Assembly: GCA_025936755.1 (NCBI GenBank)
Contig: JAICSS010000009.1
Span: 27,183 to 91,182, forward strand
Direction: 5' to 3'
Source: Solirubrobacterales bacterium
Lineage (GTDB): Bacteria > Actinomycetota > Thermoleophilia > Solirubrobacterales > 70-9
Length of the DNA: 64,000 nt
This document shows positions 30,315-42,362 of the stretch, piece by piece. Under the pieces are notes generated by a model. It saw only the letters and a list, made by a program, of their open reading frames with translations, was not told the DNA's origin and did not search any database. The translations under genes and the position numbers were made by a program. Position 1 is the stretch's first letter. Each line of letters opens with the position of its first letter.

Positions 30315-32002
30315 TAGTAGGTCCTCTCTTGCGGTTCCCACTGGGTGATCGTGACCTCGGAGTAGGAGATCTCGGGGCCGTCGTCGGTCCGCTCGAGGTC
30401 GATGTGTTTGAGCCAGTCGGTGTCGTTGCGCTCCGGGAAGTCGGTGCGGTACTGGGCGCCGCGGCTCTCCTTGCGCTCCAGCGCCGCGACGCAGGTGCAC
30501 TCGGCGTTGTCGAGCATGTACCCGAGCTCGATCGCTCCAAGCAGGTCCTGGTTGAAGACGCTGCCGTGGTCGTCGATGTAGGCGGTCTTCGCCTCCTCCT
30601 TCAGCCGTCTCACCGTCTCCAGGGCTTCGGTGATCCCGGCCTCGTCGCGGAAGACCGCGACTTTGGCGTCCATCGTCTGACCCAGCTCCAGTTTGATCTC
30701 GGAGATGCGGCGACCGGATCCCTTCTCGCGGCTGATGATGTCGGCAACGAGGTTCTCCTCGTCCTCCAGAACCTGCTTGGAGGCGCGGGCGTAGTCGATC
30801 CGCTTGGCGCGGGCGGCGGCGTCGCGGCCGCTGCGCTTGCCGAAGATCAGGGTGTCGAGCAGGGAGTTGGCGCCGAGGCGGTTGCCGCCGTGGACGGAGA
30901 CGCAGGCGGTCTCGCCGGCCGAGTAGAGGCCGGGGATGTCGGTGCGGCCGTCGACGTCGGTCTTGACCCCGCCCATCGTGTAGTGGTTGCCCGGCTTGAT
31001 GTGGATCGGTTCGCGGGTGATGTCGACGCCGGCGAAGTCGCGGCCGACGAGGACGATCTCGCGCAGCGCCTCGTGCACGCGCTTTTTCGGCACGACCGTG
31101 ATGTCGAGCGCGACGGTGCCGTCGGGGAAGCCGCGGCCCTCGTTGATCTCGGTCTGCTCGGCGCGGGAGACGACGTCGCGCGAGGCCAGCTCCATCTTGT
31201 TCGGCGCGTAGCGCTCCATGAAGCGTTCGCCCTTGGCGTTGAGGAGATGGGCGCCCTCGCCGCGGGCGCCCTCGGTGATCAGGAAGCCCTTGCCCGCCAG
31301 CGTGGTCGGGTGGTACTGGATCATCTCCATGTCCATCAGCTTCGCTCCGGCCCGGTAGGCCATCGCGATCCCGTCGCCGGTGCAGATCAGGGCGTTGGTG
31401 GAGGGCTTCCAGACCATCCCGTTGCCGCCGGTGCAGAGGATCACCGACTTCGCCTGGAACAGCTCCACCTGACCGTCGGCGACGTTGCGGGTGACGACGC
31501 CGCAGCACTCGCCGTTCTCGTCGATCGCCAGGCTGCTGCAGAACCACTCCTCGTAGCGGGCGATCTGCTCGGAGTACTTCATCAGCTGCTCGTAGAGGAC
31601 GTGCATGATCGCCTGGCCGGTGATGTCGGCGACGTAATAGGTGCGGGCGGCGGAGGCGCCGCCGAAGGCGCGGGTGCCGAGCTTGCCCTCCTCGTTGCGG
31701 TGGAAGGTGACGCCGAGGTGCTCGAGGTGGAGGATTTCCTCCGGCGCCTCGCGGGTCATGATTTCGACCGCGTCCTGATCTGAGAGGTAGTCGGAGCCCT
31801 TGATCGTGTCGAAGGCATGGGACTCCCAGGAGTCGCCCGGGTTCAGCGCCGCGTTGATGCCGCCCTGGGCGGCGTTGGAATGGGAGCGGACCGGGTGAAC
31901 CTTGCTGATGATTCCGACCGACACGCCTTCCTCGGCGGCGGCGAGGGCGGCCCGCTGGCCGGCGAGCCCGGCCCCGATTACGAGAACGTCATGGGATGGC
32001 AC
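30314..32002 (-). CDS. sdhA: Succinate dehydrogenase/fumarate reductase flavoprotein subunit
   Basis: 562 residues. The FAD-binding start is [19 protein letters not shown], with the FAD-attachment region [20 protein letters not shown]. Substrate and catalytic segments [25 protein letters not shown] and [15 protein letters not shown] are complete, and the C-terminal capping domain is present. It oxidises succinate to fumarate. The start is a GTG only eight bases after a TAGCAT box, so the mRNA is probably leaderless. An inverted repeat GAATCCCGA/TCGGGATTC lies just upstream. Confidence 0.94.
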   Translation of the reverse strand: MPSHDVLVIGAGLAGQRAALAAAEEGVSVGIISKVHPVRSHSNAAQGGINAALNPGDSWESHAFDTIKGSDYLSDQDAVEIMTREAPEEILHLEHLGVTFHRNEEGKLGTRAFGGASAARTYYVADITGQAIMHVLYEQLMKYSEQIARYEEWFCSSLAIDENGECCGVVTRNVADGQVELFQAKSVILCTGGNGMVWKPSTNALICTGDGIAMAYRAGAKLMDMEMIQYHPTTLAGKGFLITEGARGEGAHLLNAKGERFMERYAPNKMELASRDVVSRAEQTEINEGRGFPDGTVALDITVVPKKRVHEALREIVLVGRDFAGVDITREPIHIKPGNHYTMGGVKTDVDGRTDIPGLYSAGETACVSVHGGNRLGANSLLDTLIFGKRSGRDAAARAKRIDYARASKQVLEDEENLVADIISREKGSGRRISEIKLELGQTMDAKVAVFRDEAGITEALETVRRLKEEAKTAYIDDHGSVFNQDLLGAIELGYMLDNAECTCVAALERKESRGAQYRTDFPERNDTDWLKHIDLERTDDGPEISYSEVTITQWEPQERTY

Positions 32003-32010
32003 GGGCGCGG

Positions 32011-32016
32011 ATGCTA
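32011..32016 (-). promoter_or_regulatory. TAGCAT -10 box, leaderless sdhA
   Basis: Eight bases before the GTG start. Box and spacing are the same as for icd. Confidence 0.5.
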
Positions 32017-32023
32017 TAGCGGA

Positions 32024-32069
32024 GAATCCCGATTGCGTAGTCGGGATTCGTCACTTTGCAATTCGTCAC
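32024..32069. promoter_or_regulatory. Candidate operator upstream of sdhA
   Basis: Perfect inverted repeat GAATCCCGA (32024-32032)/TCGGGATTC (32041-32049), plus a direct repeat ATTCGTCAC at 32046-32054 and 32061-32069. It occupies the expected -35 region of the sdh operon. Confidence 0.5.
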
Positions 32070-32083
32070 GCTGGGCCGTGGTG

Positions 32084-32151
32084 GGGAGGCGAGGGTGCCC
32101 CTCCCCGGACAAACAGCGGGGAGGGTCCGGGGAGGGGCCCCCTCGCCTCCC
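32084..32151. repeat. 68-bp palindromic element between M28 gene and sdh promoter
   Basis: Arms of 27 bp (32084-32110 and 32125-32151) with a single mismatch. The 14-base loop reads AAACAGCGGGGAGG. The loop plus following G matches the core of the element at 20106. Could double as a terminator for the M28 gene. Confidence 0.85.
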
Positions 32152-32169
32152 GCGCGGGCCGTCTGGCGG

Positions 32170-33345
32170 TTACAACCAGCGGCTGCCGAGCTGGCGGACT
32201 ACGGCGTCGGAGAGGGCAATCGCTCTTTGGAGAGTGGAGAAGTCGACGTTGGCGGCGGTGTCGTTGGGCCAGTGGTAGCGGCCCGGCTGCTTGTCGTCGG
32301 TGCAGCTGCAGAGGGCGACGGTTTCGTAGCCGGCGGCTGCCGGCTCGAGGCCGTCGGTGCCGTTGTAGGTGCGGAGGTTGGGGTAGAGCCAGATCCCCAG
32401 CTCGGCGGCGACGCGGTCGACGAGGGCCAGGGCGCGCGGTGGGTAGTCGCGCATCTTCAGGAAGCCCTCTCCCCGCAGCGCCAGCAGGTGGGTGGCGCCG
32501 AGCGTCTCCAGGCAGAGGAAGAAGGTGCTCTCGCGCGGCAGCGAGTCGAAGTGGCGCTCGCCGTAGGCTTTGATCCCCTCGCTGAAGGACTCCTCCGAGC
32601 CGGTGGAGAGGAGGATCACCCGGATTCCCTGCGGCGGCTCGGCGAGGAGGCGACGGGCGAGCTCGAGCAGCGCCACGACCGCGGTGCCGTTGTCGTTCGC
32701 CGCCGGCACCGGCTTGCGCAGGCCGATGTCGGCCATCGCCGCGACCGAGCCGAGGCCGAGGAGGAGGCCGAGCCTGGCGAGCAGCCGGCGGCCGCTGAGG
32801 GCGCCGAGCGCCGCCAGCACCGGACCGCCGATCACCGGCGCCATCAGCGGCGGGCTGGTGTCGGTCTTCTCGGTCAGGCCGAGGCGAGCCGCGAGCTCCG
32901 GCAGCGCCGGGTGGAAGACGAGGCCCGAGTGGGCGGCGTCGTGGTGGGCGATGAGGACGGCGGTGCGCTCGGCGCCCGGGTCGCCGAGCTCGCAGACGAC
33001 GTTGTAGGTGGTGCGCCTGGGGAGGACCCGGCGCAGGCGCCGCCTCCCCGGCGGAAAGTCGTCGGCCATGCCGGCGGCGCCGGCGAGGCCGAGAAGAGCG
33101 CCCAGGAGCCGCCGGCCGCCCAGCGCCGCGAGGGCGCCGAGAGCGCCGAGGCCGGCCCCGATCCCGAGCGGCCACCAGTAGGTCCCGTGCGCGTCCTCGG
33201 CCTCGATCCGCGCCTCCGCCCCCAGCTCGGCGAGCTGCGCTACCAGCCACTCGGCCGCCTGCCGCTCGCCGTCGGAGGCGGACGGACGCTCGATCCGCTC
33301 CAGTTCCTCGAGCCGCTCCCGCAGCAAATCTGCCTCGCTCTGCAT
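32170..33345 (-). CDS. M28 family zinc aminopeptidase-like membrane protein
   Basis: 391 residues. Metal ligands of the M28 fold are visible: H134 and D136 in AHHDAAHSG, D218 in AANDNGTAVV, and E251/E252 in STGSEESFSEG, with a later H in YHWPNDTAA. Two hydrophobic hairpins interrupt the catalytic domain (about 57-93 and 168-207), so the enzyme is probably membrane-associated. It would remove N-terminal residues from peptides; substrates are unknown. It is divergent from the M50 protease, and its ATG lies nine bases after a TAGCTT box. Confidence 0.8.
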   Translation of the reverse strand: MQSEADLLRERLEELERIERPSASDGERQAAEWLVAQLAELGAEARIEAEDAHGTYWWPLGIGAGLGALGALAALGGRRLLGALLGLAGAAGMADDFPPGRRRLRRVLPRRTTYNVVCELGDPGAERTAVLIAHHDAAHSGLVFHPALPELAARLGLTEKTDTSPPLMAPVIGGPVLAALGALSGRRLLARLGLLLGLGSVAAMADIGLRKPVPAANDNGTAVVALLELARRLLAEPPQGIRVILLSTGSEESFSEGIKAYGERHFDSLPRESTFFLCLETLGATHLLALRGEGFLKMRDYPPRALALVDRVAAELGIWLYPNLRTYNGTDGLEPAAAGYETVALCSCTDDKQPGRYHWPNDTAANVDFSTLQRAIALSDAVVRQLGSRWL

Positions 33346-33354
33346 CCGGAGAGG

Positions 33355-33360
33355 AAGCTA
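33355..33360 (-). promoter_or_regulatory. TAGCTT -10-like box, leaderless M28 peptidase
   Basis: Nine bases before the ATG. It is separated by six bases from the opposing TACCAT box. Confidence 0.45.
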
Positions 33361-33366
33361 GCCGCT

Positions 33367-33372
33367 TACCAT
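33367..33372 (+). promoter_or_regulatory. TACCAT -10-like box, leaderless M50 protease
   Basis: Six bases before the ATG at 33379. Confidence 0.45.
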
Positions 33373-33378
33373 GGGCGG

Positions 33379-34539
33379 ATGTTCGGCGGTGGGTCGGTGA
33401 CCCTCTTCCACTTCCGCGGGATCAAGGTCACGGTCGACTGGTCGTGGTTCATCGTCCTCTTCCTGGTCATCCTCTACATGACCAACTTCTTCGAAGACCT
33501 GCTGGGGGAATCGGGGAGCGGACCGTTCCTGCTGGCGCTTCTCAGCGCCGTCGGCTTTTTCGGCTCGATCCTCCTGCACGAGTTCGGGCACGCGGTGGTG
33601 GCGATGCGCAACGGGATCGGCATCTCCAGCATCCAGCTCTGGATCTTCGGCGGCATGGCGCGGATGGACCGCGAAGCCGATTCGCCCGGGACCGAGCTGA
33701 AGGTGGCGCTGGCGGGGCCGGCGGTGACGGCGGCGATCGCGATCGTGCTCGGCCTGGCCGGGGTCGCTGCGTCCGGCTGGTCCGGCTTCCACGAGGCGGT
33801 CTTCCTCGAAACCCGGTCCGGCGTGTCGGGGCTGATGGCGCTGGTCGCCTGGCTGGTGACGATCAACGTCTTCGTCCTCGTCTTCAACCTGCTGCCCGCC
33901 TACCCGATGGACGGAGGCCGGGTCGCCAAAGCGCTCGCCTGGTACCGCTCCGGCAACCGTAACTCGGCCACCCGCTTCGCCGCCAACCTCGGCCGCGTCT
34001 TCGGCTACCTCTTCATCGGCGGCGGCATCGCCCTCACCTTCAGCGGCCGCGCCTTCACCGGGATCTGGCTGGCGCTGATCGGGATGGTGATCAACGGCTC
34101 CGCCCGCGGGGCCGCGATGCAGACGGCCCTGACCGACCGCATCGGCGACGTCTGCGTCGCCGACGTGATGGACCGCGAACCGGTGACGATTCCCGGCGAG
34201 CTCAGCGTCGAGCAGGCGCTCGACGAATACTTCCTCCGCTACCGCTGGCCCTGGTTCCCCGTGGTCGACGCCGGCCGCCGCTTCCTCGGCCTGATCGAGC
34301 GCGACCGCGCCGACGAGGTCCCGGAGATCTCCCGCGCCGACTCCCACGTGGCCGAATACGTCGACCACGACATCGGTCTCTTCGTCCGTGACGACACCCC
34401 TCTCGACTCCCTGCTTGCCAACCAGAACCTCCGCCGCCTCGGCGCCCTGATGGCCGTCGACGCCGACGGCCGCCTCAGCGGCGTGGTGACGATCGAGCAA
34501 GTCGGCCGAGCCCTCCGCGACGCTACGACTCCCGGCTAG
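33379..34539 (+). CDS. Site-2 protease (M50) with C-terminal CBS domains
   Basis: 386 residues. The intramembrane zinc site is intact: H67-E68-F-G-H71 and N170-x-x-P-x-x-P-x-D178-GG. Six or so helices make up residues 15-250. Two CBS motifs follow (about 260-380; VADVMDREPVTIPGELSVEQAL and LGALMAVDADGRLSGVVTIEQV), which suggests nucleotide control, as in SpoIVFB-like group III proteases. I chose ATG 33379 because it starts MFGGGSVTLFHFRGIKV, the family N-terminus. The substrate may be a membrane-bound anti-sigma factor or pro-sigma, but none is adjacent. Confidence 0.9.
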   Translation: MFGGGSVTLFHFRGIKVTVDWSWFIVLFLVILYMTNFFEDLLGESGSGPFLLALLSAVGFFGSILLHEFGHAVVAMRNGIGISSIQLWIFGGMARMDREADSPGTELKVALAGPAVTAAIAIVLGLAGVAASGWSGFHEAVFLETRSGVSGLMALVAWLVTINVFVLVFNLLPAYPMDGGRVAKALAWYRSGNRNSATRFAANLGRVFGYLFIGGGIALTFSGRAFTGIWLALIGMVINGSARGAAMQTALTDRIGDVCVADVMDREPVTIPGELSVEQALDEYFLRYRWPWFPVVDAGRRFLGLIERDRADEVPEISRADSHVAEYVDHDIGLFVRDDTPLDSLLANQNLRRLGALMAVDADGRLSGVVTIEQVGRALRDATTPG

Positions 34540-34579
34540 GAGGGGGGAGAGTTCACCCGCGGCAGACCTTATTGCCGCT

Positions 34580-35503
34580 ATGGGTACAAAACCTCTGCCG
34601 CGCGGGCAGGAACTGGCCGCTCTAGCTCGGCGACAGCATGGGGTCGTCTCGATCCGCCAGCTCAGGCGGCTTGGTTACTCCCATTCCTCGGTTCGGCGGG
34701 CGGTGGTGAACGGGGAGCTTCATCGACTCCATCATGGGGTCTTCGCGGTTGGGCATACGAATCTCTCGCTGGAGGGACGATGCCTGGCGGCGGTTCTGGC
34801 GTCGGGCCCTGGCGCGCTGCTGAGTCATTACTCGGCCGGGTGGCTGCTGGGCCTCCTTTCGACTCGACCAATCCCCATTCACGCGACGACGCCGATCCCG
34901 CGAAGGCGGCGGGATGGCATCCGCATCCACCACTCGCGGACCCTGATCGATGTGGATAGGAGTTTGGAGCGGCGCATTCCAGCTACCTCAGTCGCCCGCA
35001 CCGCGCTCGACCTTGCGGCGGGAGTGCGGTTCCGAACTCTGCGCCGGCTCATCCGGCGCTCCGAGGAGCTGGAGGTGTTCGACCTGGCCGACTTCCGCTC
35101 CGTCCTTGCCCGGAATCGCGGCCATCGGGGCTCCTCGCCGCTCGAACGCGCCATGGCCATCTACGAGCCGCCGCGCTTCACCCGCTCGGAGCTCGAGCGG
35201 GAGTTCCTGCGACTCCTCGAGGCGAGCGGACAGCCGCGGCCGGTGACGGCCTTCAACGTCGCCGGCTACGAGCTCGACGTCTACTGGCCGGAGCTGCGCT
35301 TCGCCGTCGAGCTCGACGTGTATGCGACGCATGGTTCCCACGAACCGTTCGAGGAGGACCGCCGTCGCGACGAGGACTTGAAGCTTGCCGGGGTCGAGCT
35401 GACTCGCGTCACGGGACATCGCCTGGAACGGGAACCGCGGCAGGTGATGGATCGCGTCGCTCGGCTTCTGGAGCAGCGCCGCCGTCAGCTCGGAACCTGG
35501 TGA
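34580..35503 (+). CDS. AbiEi-like N-terminal domain plus DUF559 nuclease-like protein
   Basis: 307 residues. The N-terminus resembles the AbiEi antitoxin winged helix (ALARRQHGVVSIRQLRRLGYSHSSVRRAVVNGELHRLHHGVFAVG). The C-terminal region has the DUF559/Vsr-like PD-(D/E)XK pattern: ELDVYWPELRFAVELDVYATHG and RDEDLKLAGVELTRVTGHRLE. Proteins of this architecture are abundant in actinobacteria, often as multicopy orphans; some act in toxin-antitoxin or defence settings, but no partner gene is beside it. It ends one base from the convergent acyl-CoA dehydrogenase gene. Confidence 0.8.
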   Translation: MGTKPLPRGQELAALARRQHGVVSIRQLRRLGYSHSSVRRAVVNGELHRLHHGVFAVGHTNLSLEGRCLAAVLASGPGALLSHYSAGWLLGLLSTRPIPIHATTPIPRRRRDGIRIHHSRTLIDVDRSLERRIPATSVARTALDLAAGVRFRTLRRLIRRSEELEVFDLADFRSVLARNRGHRGSSPLERAMAIYEPPRFTRSELEREFLRLLEASGQPRPVTAFNVAGYELDVYWPELRFAVELDVYATHGSHEPFEEDRRRDEDLKLAGVELTRVTGHRLEREPRQVMDRVARLLEQRRRQLGTW

Positions 35504-35504
35504 G

Positions 35505-39656
<4,152 letters not shown>

Positions 39657-39677
39657 CGGCGCCGCGCGGGAGCTAAA

Positions 39678-39705
39678 AGAGAGGCCGGCGCAAGCCGGCC
39701 TCTTT
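39678..39705. terminator. Intrinsic terminator after mdh
   Basis: Stem GAGGCCGGC (39681-39689)/GCCGGCCTC (39694-39702), GCAA tetraloop, extended by A-T/G-T pairs and followed by TTT. The facing gene at 39730 converges on it, so it may act in both directions. Confidence 0.85.
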
Positions 39706-39729
39706 CAGTTCGGTAACGGTGAGTACCGA

Positions 39730-40119
39730 TCACCTACCAGTGGGGTGGTACTGGCGCCCGTCCTTTTTGACCCGGCCCTCTTTCTCGAGGTCGCCGAGAA
39801 CGCGGTACAGGTAGTTCGGCTTGATTTTCATCTGCTTGGCGACGTCCGAAGCGCCGATGCCGGGGTTCTCCTCGATCAGTTTCACCGCCTGGTCGGCACG
39901 GGTGCCGCCGCGGCGTTTGCGGCGACGACGAGGTGCGCCGCCGGATTGACTGGTGGTTTTCTTGGCGCTGCCGCGCGGACGGCCTGGGCCGCGACGGGTG
40001 GCTTTGCCGCCAAGCGCAGCGAGCGCCTGCTCGGCTTGCTTGAGCTGATCCTCGAGCTCGCGTACCGTCCTCTCGAGCGCCTCGCGGGCGATGTCGAGGT
40101 GATTCGTGGTGGGGGGCAT
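39730..40119 (-). CDS. Coiled-coil, AT-hook and winged-helix DNA-binding protein
   Basis: 129 residues. An N-terminal coiled coil (about 8-37, LDIAREALERTVRELEDQLK) is followed by an AT-hook-like GPGRPRGSAKK (45-55), a run of Arg/Lys (RRRRKRR) and a C-terminal winged helix (about 73-125, GIGASDVAKQMKIKPNYLYRVLGDLEKEGRVKK). The layout of oligomerisation, minor-groove hook and DNA-reading domain resembles H-NS/Lsr2-type nucleoid proteins, but it is not homologous to either as far as I can see. Good Shine-Dalgarno (AAAGGAATTAG). Probably a nucleoid-associated or global regulator. Confidence 0.75.
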   Translation of the reverse strand: MPPTTNHLDIAREALERTVRELEDQLKQAEQALAALGGKATRRGPGRPRGSAKKTTSQSGGAPRRRRKRRGGTRADQAVKLIEENPGIGASDVAKQMKIKPNYLYRVLGDLEKEGRVKKDGRQYHPTGR

Positions 40120-40172
40120 CTAATTCCTTTCCATCCTAAGTTAAGACTGACCCTGAGGCGGAGTCTTTCAGA

Positions 40173-40189
40173 GTCACACACACTGTGAC
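40173..40189. promoter_or_regulatory. Palindrome GTCACA-N5-TGTGAC upstream of the winged-helix gene
   Basis: Six-base arms, 54 bp upstream of the 40119 start. It could be an operator for that gene; it lies 17 bases past the sigma-factor stop. Confidence 0.35.
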
Positions 40190-40205
40190 ACTGACATGGA
40201 GGAAG

Positions 40206-41075
40206 TCAAAGAGATATTTCAGCGGGAAAGCGCTCAGGATTGTTGAAGAAGCGGACGCTCTGGATCGCGCCGTCTGCCACCTCCACCGCGGCGATGCTGA
40301 GGAAACCATCGGCCTTGCTGTCCATCCGCACGCCCGGGTCGCCGTTGACGAGGACGCGGGTGAAGATCGGGTCGTCGGGATAGGCGTCCTTGCGCTGGAC
40401 CCCGACCATGAAGCGGGCGATCTTGTCGGCCCCGTAGATCGGTTTGCGGGCCGCGGTGACGACGCCGCCCCCATCCGTGTACATGATCGCGTCGGCGGCG
40501 AGCAGCTCGCGGATCTGCTCGACGTCGCCGGAGACGGAGGCGAGGAGGAAGGCGTCGGCGAGCCGTTCGCGCTCCTCCAGCTTCACCGGCCGCCGCCGGC
40601 TCGAGTCGCCGGCGTGATCGCGGGCGCGCTTGGCGATCTGCCGCACGGTCGCGGGCGGGCGCTCGAGGATGTCGGCGATCTCGGCGTACTCGAGGTCGAA
40701 GACGTCCCGCAGGACGAGGACCGCCCGCTCGACCGGGTTCAGCCGCTCCAGCGCCCCGAGCAGGGCCAGGCTCAACCGCTCCGCCTCGATCGCCTTCGTC
40801 TCCGGGGTCTCCATATCGGTGACGAGCGGCTCCGGCAGCCACGGGCCGACGTAGACCTCGCGCCGCGCCCGGGCCGAGCGCAGCCGATCCAGCGCCAGCC
40901 GGGAGGCGACGGTGACGAGGAATGCTTCCGGGTTGCGGACGGCGTCGCCGTCGGCCCGGTCCCAGCGCAGCCACGTGTCCTGGACGACGTCCTCGGCCTC
41001 GGTCAGCTCACCGAGCAGCCCGTAGGCGATGCCCAGCAGGCGCGGGCGGCAGGCGAGGAAGGCATCGTCGCTCAT
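40206..41075 (-). CDS. ECF sigma factor, SigJ type with SnoaL-like C-terminal domain
   Basis: 289 residues. Region 2 is FLACRPRLLGIAYGLLGELTEAEDVVQDTWLRW; region 4 is ALERLNPVERAVLVLRDVFDLEYAEIADILERPPATVRQIAKRAR. A SnoaL/NTF2-like domain (about 180-289) follows, as in ECF41/SigJ factors, where it replaces an anti-sigma factor and modulates activity. I chose ATG 41075 because it overlaps the stop of the oxidoreductase gene (ATGA) and fits the family N-terminus. ECF41 genes are characteristically linked to a small-molecule enzyme; here it is the coupled FAD oxidoreductase. Confidence 0.9.
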   Translation of the reverse strand: MSDDAFLACRPRLLGIAYGLLGELTEAEDVVQDTWLRWDRADGDAVRNPEAFLVTVASRLALDRLRSARARREVYVGPWLPEPLVTDMETPETKAIEAERLSLALLGALERLNPVERAVLVLRDVFDLEYAEIADILERPPATVRQIAKRARDHAGDSSRRRPVKLEERERLADAFLLASVSGDVEQIRELLAADAIMYTDGGGVVTAARKPIYGADKIARFMVGVQRKDAYPDDPIFTRVLVNGDPGVRMDSKADGFLSIAAVEVADGAIQSVRFFNNPERFPAEISL

Positions 41076-42271
41076 GCCGCTGCCGGCAGCGGAGACCGCA
41101 GCGCGGCGGCCGCAGCCGCGGCGCCGCTGGCGATCGCCGAGTCGACGAGCCATCCCTCCGGCCCGACCCAGTCGCCAGCGAGGTAGAGGCCGTCGCCGCG
41201 ATCGACCTCCGGCCGGCCGCCGAGGCCGCCGGCCGCCGGCGTCGGAGTCGCCGAGACCGCGACCATGCGGGGGAGGAAGCGCTCGAGGATGACCTGCTCG
41301 CGCCAGCCCGGCTGCACCGTGTCGGCCAGCTCCTCCAGCGCCGCCCGCGGTTCGCGCACGTAGCTGGCGAGGCTGAGGAGGACGCCGTCGCGGTGATCCG
41401 GCGGCGAGTGCCGGGAGAGGTAGGTCGGCTTGTCGACCCCGAGGGCGAAGCGCCGAGAGCGGTGCGGCAGCCTGCGCAGGCCGAGGTCGAGCACGCTCAA
41501 CTCGGCGGCCGGGCCGGGAGCGGCGGGAGCCTGCTCGCCGAGCAGCTTCGCGAACTCATCGGGGCCGCCGGCGGCGACGACCAGGACGTCCGCGCGCAGC
41601 GTCTCGCCGTCGAGTGCCAGCTCCCAGCCCTCCGGTCCGCGAGCGAGGGCACGCACCGCGGCGCGGGTCCGCAACTTCGCCCCGCTGGCCTCTGCGTTGG
41701 CGGCGAGGGCGTCGACCAGTGACTGCCAGCCGCCGCGCAGGTATCGCACTCCCGGCAGCAAACCGATCTTCAGCTGGGTGGCGGCGACATCGGCGCTGAG
41801 GCTCTCCTGGTCGGCGACGAACGTCGTCACCCGCACCAGGGCCGCCGCGCTCGCCCGCGCCCGCTCCGAGCGCAGGCTCTGCCGCAGCCACTCGGCGGTC
41901 GAGATCCCCGCCAGCTCCCCCGGCTCGGTCCGCTGCAGCCCGAGGAACCAGCGCCCGAGCTGCGCCGACCCTCCGAGCGTCCGCTTCGGCTTGCCGCCCC
42001 GCGGGAACACGGAAGCGGCGGAAGCCGGCTGCCACCAGTCCAGCTCGATTCCCATCGCCCGCAGCTCCCGCATCGCCGGTCCGCCGATGTAAAGCGCGTG
42101 CGGCCCCTGGTTCAGGACGAACCCCTCCCGCCGCTCCGAGGCGGCCCGCCCACCGAGGTGGGAGCTGGCCTCCAGCAGCAGCGTCTCGATTCCACCGGCA
42201 GCCAGGCGCCCCGCAGCCACGAGCCCAGCCGGACCACCGCCGACAACCACAGCTTTCCTTTTCGTGTCCAT
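41072..42271 (-). CDS. FAD-dependent amine oxidase/phytoene desaturase-like oxidoreductase
   Basis: 399 residues. The N-terminal FAD motif is KAVVVGGGPAGLVAAGRLAAGGIETLLLEASSHLGGRA, and LPGVRYLRGGWQSLVDALAANAEASGA is the family's substrate-domain signature. The C-terminal FAD segment is GDGLYLAGDWVGPEGWLVDSAIASG. Relatives include carotenoid desaturases and protoporphyrinogen oxidases; the exact substrate is not evident. ATG 42271 has AGGGAGC directly upstream. It overlaps the SigJ-like gene by 4 bp, so the two form an ECF41-type regulator/enzyme pair. Confidence 0.85.
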   Translation of the reverse strand: MDTKRKAVVVGGGPAGLVAAGRLAAGGIETLLLEASSHLGGRAASERREGFVLNQGPHALYIGGPAMRELRAMGIELDWWQPASAASVFPRGGKPKRTLGGSAQLGRWFLGLQRTEPGELAGISTAEWLRQSLRSERARASAAALVRVTTFVADQESLSADVAATQLKIGLLPGVRYLRGGWQSLVDALAANAEASGAKLRTRAAVRALARGPEGWELALDGETLRADVLVVAAGGPDEFAKLLGEQAPAAPGPAAELSVLDLGLRRLPHRSRRFALGVDKPTYLSRHSPPDHRDGVLLSLASYVREPRAALEELADTVQPGWREQVILERFLPRMVAVSATPTPAAGGLGGRPEVDRGDGLYLAGDWVGPEGWLVDSAIASGAAAAAAALRSPLPAAA

Positions 42272-42362
42272 GCTCCCTAGACGGAACAGGATGCCGGTTT
42301 GTGACAGCTCAGATGCGTAGGCCATGGGAAGGGTGCCGGTGTCCCTCCCCCCAGCGCCAGAA

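Noticed and set aside
34580..35503. A toxin-antitoxin pair around the AbiEi-like protein
   Set aside because: No AbiEii-type nucleotidyltransferase gene is adjacent; neighbours are a housekeeping protease and a dehydrogenase.
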